A DNA stretch of 43,813 nucleotides from Oceanobacillus kimchii X50. GTDB taxonomy: Bacteria; Bacillota; Bacilli; Bacillales; Amphibacillaceae. The position numbers were made by a program, and so were the translations under genes. Within the stretch, counting starts at the first letter, position 1, and each line of letters starts with the position of its first letter. The stretch is from contig NZ_CM001792.1 in the NCBI RefSeq assembly GCF_000340475.1, forward strand, positions 757,776-801,588. Direction: 5' to 3'. Below the pieces are notes generated by a model that had not been told where the DNA came from, made no database searches, and saw only the letters and a list, made by a program, of their open reading frames with translations. Below, piece by piece: positions 40,906 through 43,813 of this stretch.

Positions 40906-42015
40906 TTGAAAAAAGTCAGCTTGTTAATGTTGGTGCTACTTCTTTTGTTAAGTGGTTGTCTTCAAAATCAAAATAGTGAAGAAGAAGTAGTACAAGATGA
41001 TGCGGAACAAAAGACATCAATTGTCCCTAGTTATCAATTATCTGGTGAAAATTATCGTATGATTTTACCATATAAAACGAGTGCAGCTAGGGGAGCAATT
41101 GTGAATCAGATCGCGAACCGTGTCGATATTGATGAAATGGAAGAAGGATTAAGGCGTTTGTCTAAAGATGTCTACAGTCCAGAGGAATTATATTTCCAAG
41201 AAGGACAGTACTTTGACACAGATCGAATATATTCATGGATTGACGAGTTGAATCCTGAAGTTGAAGAAGGGGCAGATGTTCAAGAGTATAGAGATAACCC
41301 GCGTTATCTCACACATGTTCTCGAGCAAAATTTTATGCGACATTCTGATGATCAAAGTGTTGAGCTTGAAGGTATTTCCCTAGGTATTGCAATGAAGTCA
41401 GTATATAGTTTCCAAACGGAACCGGGCGGAACTACTTACTATCAAGATATACCAGAACAGGAAATGTTAAGTGTCGCGAATGATGTTGCACAAAATATCG
41501 TAACTGATATAAGAGAAAATGATGAAAATTTGCGTGATGTACCAATTATGATTGCAATCTATAGAGAAGAAGAACAAGCATCTCCTGTCCCAGGAAATTT
41601 TGTAGCAAGAACGAATGTCCCAGGTGGAAGTAGTACGGTTGACGATTGGGAAGAAGTCAAGGAAGAGAATATACTTTTTCCATCTGATGAAGGATCAGAA
41701 AAATATTTCGAGGATCAAGAACTCGTAACAAACTTTGGTAATGAAGTGAGAAAATTCTTTCCTAACTATGTAGGACTGGTTGGGGAAGGATTCTATATCG
41801 ATGAGGAACTGCAAAAATTACAAATAGAAATACCTATCGAGTTTAATGGAAAAGGTGAAGTAATAGGTTTCACCCAATATGCTTATGGGCTTGTACAAGA
41901 GATCTTTCCTAACTACTATGATATCGAAATAGATGTCGTTTCTAGTCAAAAAACAGAGAGTATTATTTATCGAAATGCGGGAGAAGATCAGGTTAACGTA
42001 CACATTTATGATTGA
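40906..42015 (+). CDS. camS: CamS family lipoprotein (YerH)
   Basis: The 369-residue lipoprotein has signal MKKVSLLMLVLLLLLSGC with Cys18 as the lipid-attachment site, an acidic linker, and the CamS fold. The start is TTG at 40906 with AAGGAGGGAG upstream. The gene order ligA-camS is conserved in Bacillales. In staphylococci the CamS signal peptide is processed to a cAM373-like sex pheromone. Whether this protein releases a peptide is unknown, and its main function is unclear. Confidence 0.88.
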   Translation: MKKVSLLMLVLLLLLSGCLQNQNSEEEVVQDDAEQKTSIVPSYQLSGENYRMILPYKTSAARGAIVNQIANRVDIDEMEEGLRRLSKDVYSPEELYFQEGQYFDTDRIYSWIDELNPEVEEGADVQEYRDNPRYLTHVLEQNFMRHSDDQSVELEGISLGIAMKSVYSFQTEPGGTTYYQDIPEQEMLSVANDVAQNIVTDIRENDENLRDVPIMIAIYREEEQASPVPGNFVARTNVPGGSSTVDDWEEVKEENILFPSDEGSEKYFEDQELVTNFGNEVRKFFPNYVGLVGEGFYIDEELQKLQIEIPIEFNGKGEVIGFTQYAYGLVQEIFPNYYDIEIDVVSSQKTESIIYRNAGEDQVNVHIYD

Positions 42016-42078
42016 TTAGGTTACAAATAAGTTCATCCAAAGTAACTATTTAATAAACAAATATTGGTAAAAATGAGG

Positions 42079-42133
42079 ATTTACTGTTTCTAGTTATATG
42101 TGCTTACAGAAACAGTAAATTTTCTTTGTTTAG
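42079..42133 (+). terminator. Terminator of the pcrB-pcrA-ligA-camS unit
   Basis: atttactgtttc / gaaacagtaaat form a perfect 12-bp stem with an 18-base loop, followed by tttctttgttt. Confidence 0.9.
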
Positions 42134-42182
42134 GAAAACAGGAAAACTTTTCTTATATTAAACAAGCATATACCTCTATGAT

Positions 42183-42207
42183 TTTCCCAATATGAAAATA
42201 TAGGAAA
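42183..42207. promoter_or_regulatory. Possible operator upstream of the NprR-like gene
   Basis: tttcc and ggaaa arms flank an AT-rich, imperfectly symmetric centre and cover the -35 region of the regulator's promoter. This is a candidate autoregulatory site, supported by symmetry and position only. Confidence 0.3.
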
Positions 42208-42209
42208 CA

Positions 42210-42218
42210 TGTTATAAT
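42210..42218 (+). promoter_or_regulatory. Extended -10 promoter of the NprR-like gene
   Basis: tgttataat is a perfect TGn-TATAAT element 47 bases before the start codon. No good -35 box is present at the right distance, as is usual for extended -10 promoters. Confidence 0.7.
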
Positions 42219-42264
42219 TAATTTAACGAAACAGAATTCAGAATTAATTGATAGGGTGGGTACA

Positions 42265-43536
42265 ATGATTGAGATTGGATCCTTTATAAAATTACAACGA
42301 AATAAACAAGAAATGACGCTTGGAGAGTTGTCAGACGGGATTGTTTCAGTATCTTATCTATCGAAAATTGAGAATCAAAAGACTCAAGCGAGCCCGGAAA
42401 TTATTCAAATGCTCTGTAATCGACTAGGTATAGAGGTCGATAATAGTCAGGAAGATCTAATTAGACAACGATGCTCTGAATGGTATGGGATGTTGTTTGA
42501 TAGTCATGATAAAGACGATATTGTCGAACATTATCAAGAAATTCAAGAGCTAATGGATAAGAATTTGTCGGAAAGTTTAATGATGTTCGAAATTCATAAA
42601 ATTCGTTATTTCCTTGTTCTGAATGAGCTAGAATTAGCGCTCAAGAAAATAAATGAGTTAGGAGAGATTTCCAATTCATTTGATAATGAGCAACAATACT
42701 ATTGGTATAAATTTAAAGGGAATTATTACTCTTTGGTAGAAGACTTTTCTCAAGCAATGTATATGTATAAAAATGCGGAAGATAAATTACAGCATGTTCG
42801 TATGGATGAAAAAGAGGTTGCAGATTTAAAGTATGTAATTTCAATAACCCATACGAAGTTTCGTAACACTCTTGAAGCTATTGAGTATGCAAATAAGGCA
42901 TTAGATATTTTTATGAAGGACTATAATTTTACTAGATGTGCACAATGTCATAACCTTTTAGGTATCTCTTACCGAAGAATACGACTGTATGATAAATCGA
43001 TTAAGAACTTTAATTTAGCACTTCATTTAGGAAAACTGGAAAAAAATACACAATTAATTCAATTAACAAATCAAAATTTGGGTTATTTATACTCTGCAAG
43101 AGGTAATTCAGAACAAGCTATAGTTCACTATAAAGAAGTATTAAGTGATTCAGAAGTTTATATCGTAACAAAACTAGCTGCCATATCTTCCTTAATTAAA
43201 GAACTATATAATACTAAAAACTATAAAGAGACAAAAGAAAGAGTAGAAAGTGCTTTAGTTCTTCTGGAAAGTTTTGAATCTATTGATTCTGATGAACAAT
43301 TCTATGTTTATGTGATTTATACGTATAAGTATTTACTTGAAAATAATTTGGATAAATTTGTTAGCCACTTAACCACAAAGTTTATTCCATATCTTCAAAA
43401 GAAACAAGATTATGCAGAATTAAGTACCTATTTAAAATTATTAGCTAATCACTATGAAAGTGTTAATAAGTACAAATTAGCTGCTAATTATTATAAAGAG
43501 GCTACCTTTGCCTATGAGCAAATTTCAAATATATAA
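42265..43536 (+). CDS. RRNPP quorum-sensing regulator, NprR/PlcR-like
   Basis: The 423-residue protein, the same length as NprR of the B. cereus group, has an N-terminal Cro/C1-type helix-turn-helix at about residues 5-60. This contains the PlcR/NprR-like YLSKIENQKTQASPE. The rest is TPR-like helical repeats, for example YKFKGNYYSLVEDFSQAMYM, YANKALDIF, CHNLLGISYRRIRLYDKSI and NQNLGYLYSARGNSEQAI. ATG at 42265 follows AGGGTGG and is preferred over in-frame GTG 42256. RRNPP receptors bind a re-imported secreted peptide in the TPR domain. The next gene encodes an obvious candidate peptide. Target genes are unknown. Confidence 0.9.
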   Translation: MIEIGSFIKLQRNKQEMTLGELSDGIVSVSYLSKIENQKTQASPEIIQMLCNRLGIEVDNSQEDLIRQRCSEWYGMLFDSHDKDDIVEHYQEIQELMDKNLSESLMMFEIHKIRYFLVLNELELALKKINELGEISNSFDNEQQYYWYKFKGNYYSLVEDFSQAMYMYKNAEDKLQHVRMDEKEVADLKYVISITHTKFRNTLEAIEYANKALDIFMKDYNFTRCAQCHNLLGISYRRIRLYDKSIKNFNLALHLGKLEKNTQLIQLTNQNLGYLYSARGNSEQAIVHYKEVLSDSEVYIVTKLAAISSLIKELYNTKNYKETKERVESALVLLESFESIDSDEQFYVYVIYTYKYLLENNLDKFVSHLTTKFIPYLQKKQDYAELSTYLKLLANHYESVNKYKLAANYYKEATFAYEQISNI

Positions 43537-43556
43537 TATTTTAGGAGGGAAAATTA

Positions 43557-43813
43557 ATGAAAAAATTGTCTGTAGGATTAGTTTTAGGTACCCTTCTTGT
43601 CACAGGCTCAATTTTTATTACTGATATTACGGAGCAAAGTAACACGGGGGATAGAACTAATGAAGTAGCATCAGATTTAGTGCCTGGAGTGTTAAGTTCA
43701 GGTAATGAAGTAGCATCAGATTTAGTGCCTGGAGTATTAAGTTCAGGTAATGAAGTAGCATCAGATTTAGTGCCTGGAGTATTAAGTTCAGGTAATGAAG
43801 TAGCATCAGATTT
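43557..43813 (+). CDS. Secreted multi-copy pheromone precursor (partial at window end)
   Basis: ATG lies 20 bp after the regulator's stop, behind AGGAGGG. The product starts with a signal peptide (KK, then a hydrophobic stretch LSVGLVLGTLLVTGSIFI) and a short polar spacer to residue 34. Perfect 15-residue repeats NEVASDLVPGVLSSG follow at residues 35-49, 50-64 and 65-79, with a fourth copy cut by the window edge. No function other than a processed signal fits such a layout beside an NprR-like receptor. Known NprX and PapR precursors carry one mature peptide each. The number of copies and the C-terminus are beyond the window. Confidence 0.85.
   Translation, partial: MKKLSVGLVLGTLLVTGSIFITDITEQSNTGDRTNEVASDLVPGVLSSGNEVASDLVPGVLSSGNEVASDLVPGVLSSGNEVASD
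43659..43813 (+). repeat. 45-bp in-frame tandem repeat encoding the pheromone units
   Basis: Copies lie at 43659-43703, 43704-43748 and 43749-43793, with a partial copy from 43794. The first differs from the others by a single synonymous base (gtg versus gta in the Gly-Val-Leu segment); copies 2 and 3 are identical. Such identity at DNA level indicates recent duplication or ongoing homogenisation. Confidence 0.95.

Noticed and set aside
42183..42218. PlcR box (TATGnAAnnnnTnCATA) in front of the NprR-like gene
   Set aside because: tatgaaaatataggaaacat only resembles it; the second half does not match at the required spacing.
43659..43813. Cell-wall or collagen-like repeat protein
   Set aside because: The unit is short and has no choline, LysM or collagen pattern. 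The gene sits 20 bp behind an NprR-like receptor. A pheromone precursor explains the context better, though the unseen C-terminus leaves some doubt.

Overview
The window looks like a low-GC Gram-positive chromosome of the family Bacillaceae, most likely an Oceanobacillus or close relative. This is inferred from the AT-rich coding sequence, strong GGAGG-type ribosome binding sites, and a backbone that follows the Bacillus subtilis order pbuG - yebE - purEKBCSQLFMNHD - yerA - yerB - yerC - pcrB - pcrA - ligA - yerH (camS). The genus assignment is an inference; no search was run.

Layout. 1-240: degenerate 53-bp tandem repeats and a hairpin. 353-3834: a divergent TetR regulator and a two-gene ABC exporter, with a duplicated candidate operator between them. 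3964-4890: an AraC/GyrI-like regulator with its terminator. 4965-6590: the guanine/hypoxanthine permease pbuG behind a PurBox pair, a consensus promoter and a guanine riboswitch. 6623-14338: accessory metabolic genes (MFS transporter, class I amidotransferase-like hydrolase, RibD_C reductase, alpha/beta hydrolase, SRPBCC protein, msrA, a MOSC-like protein, ogt, an atypical Nramp protein). 14467-28074: yebE and the complete 12-gene purine operon (IMP synthesis from PRPP), behind a PurBox and a second guanine riboswitch whose terminator and antiterminator can both be read. 28157-28366: a second 52-bp tandem repeat array. 28574-31772: yerA, yerB, yerC. 32010-35543: a kynUBA tryptophan-degradation operon with a divergent TetR regulator, inserted relative to B. 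subtilis between yerC and pcrB. 35940-42133: pcrB, pcrA, ligA, camS.

The right edge holds the most unusual item. A 423-residue NprR/PlcR-like regulator (HTH plus TPR repeats) is followed after 20 bp by a secreted propeptide gene. This gene encodes a signal peptide, a short spacer and then perfect tandem copies of one 15-residue unit (NEVASDLVPGVLSSG); at least three full copies and part of a fourth are present when the window ends. The arrangement fits an RRNPP-type quorum-sensing pair whose pheromone precursor is a multi-copy polyprotein rather than the usual single-copy one.

The purine genes form one physiological unit: pbuG salvages bases, pur genes make IMP, and both transcripts carry guanine riboswitches and candidate PurR sites. 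No tRNA, rRNA, CRISPR array or intact insertion sequence was seen.
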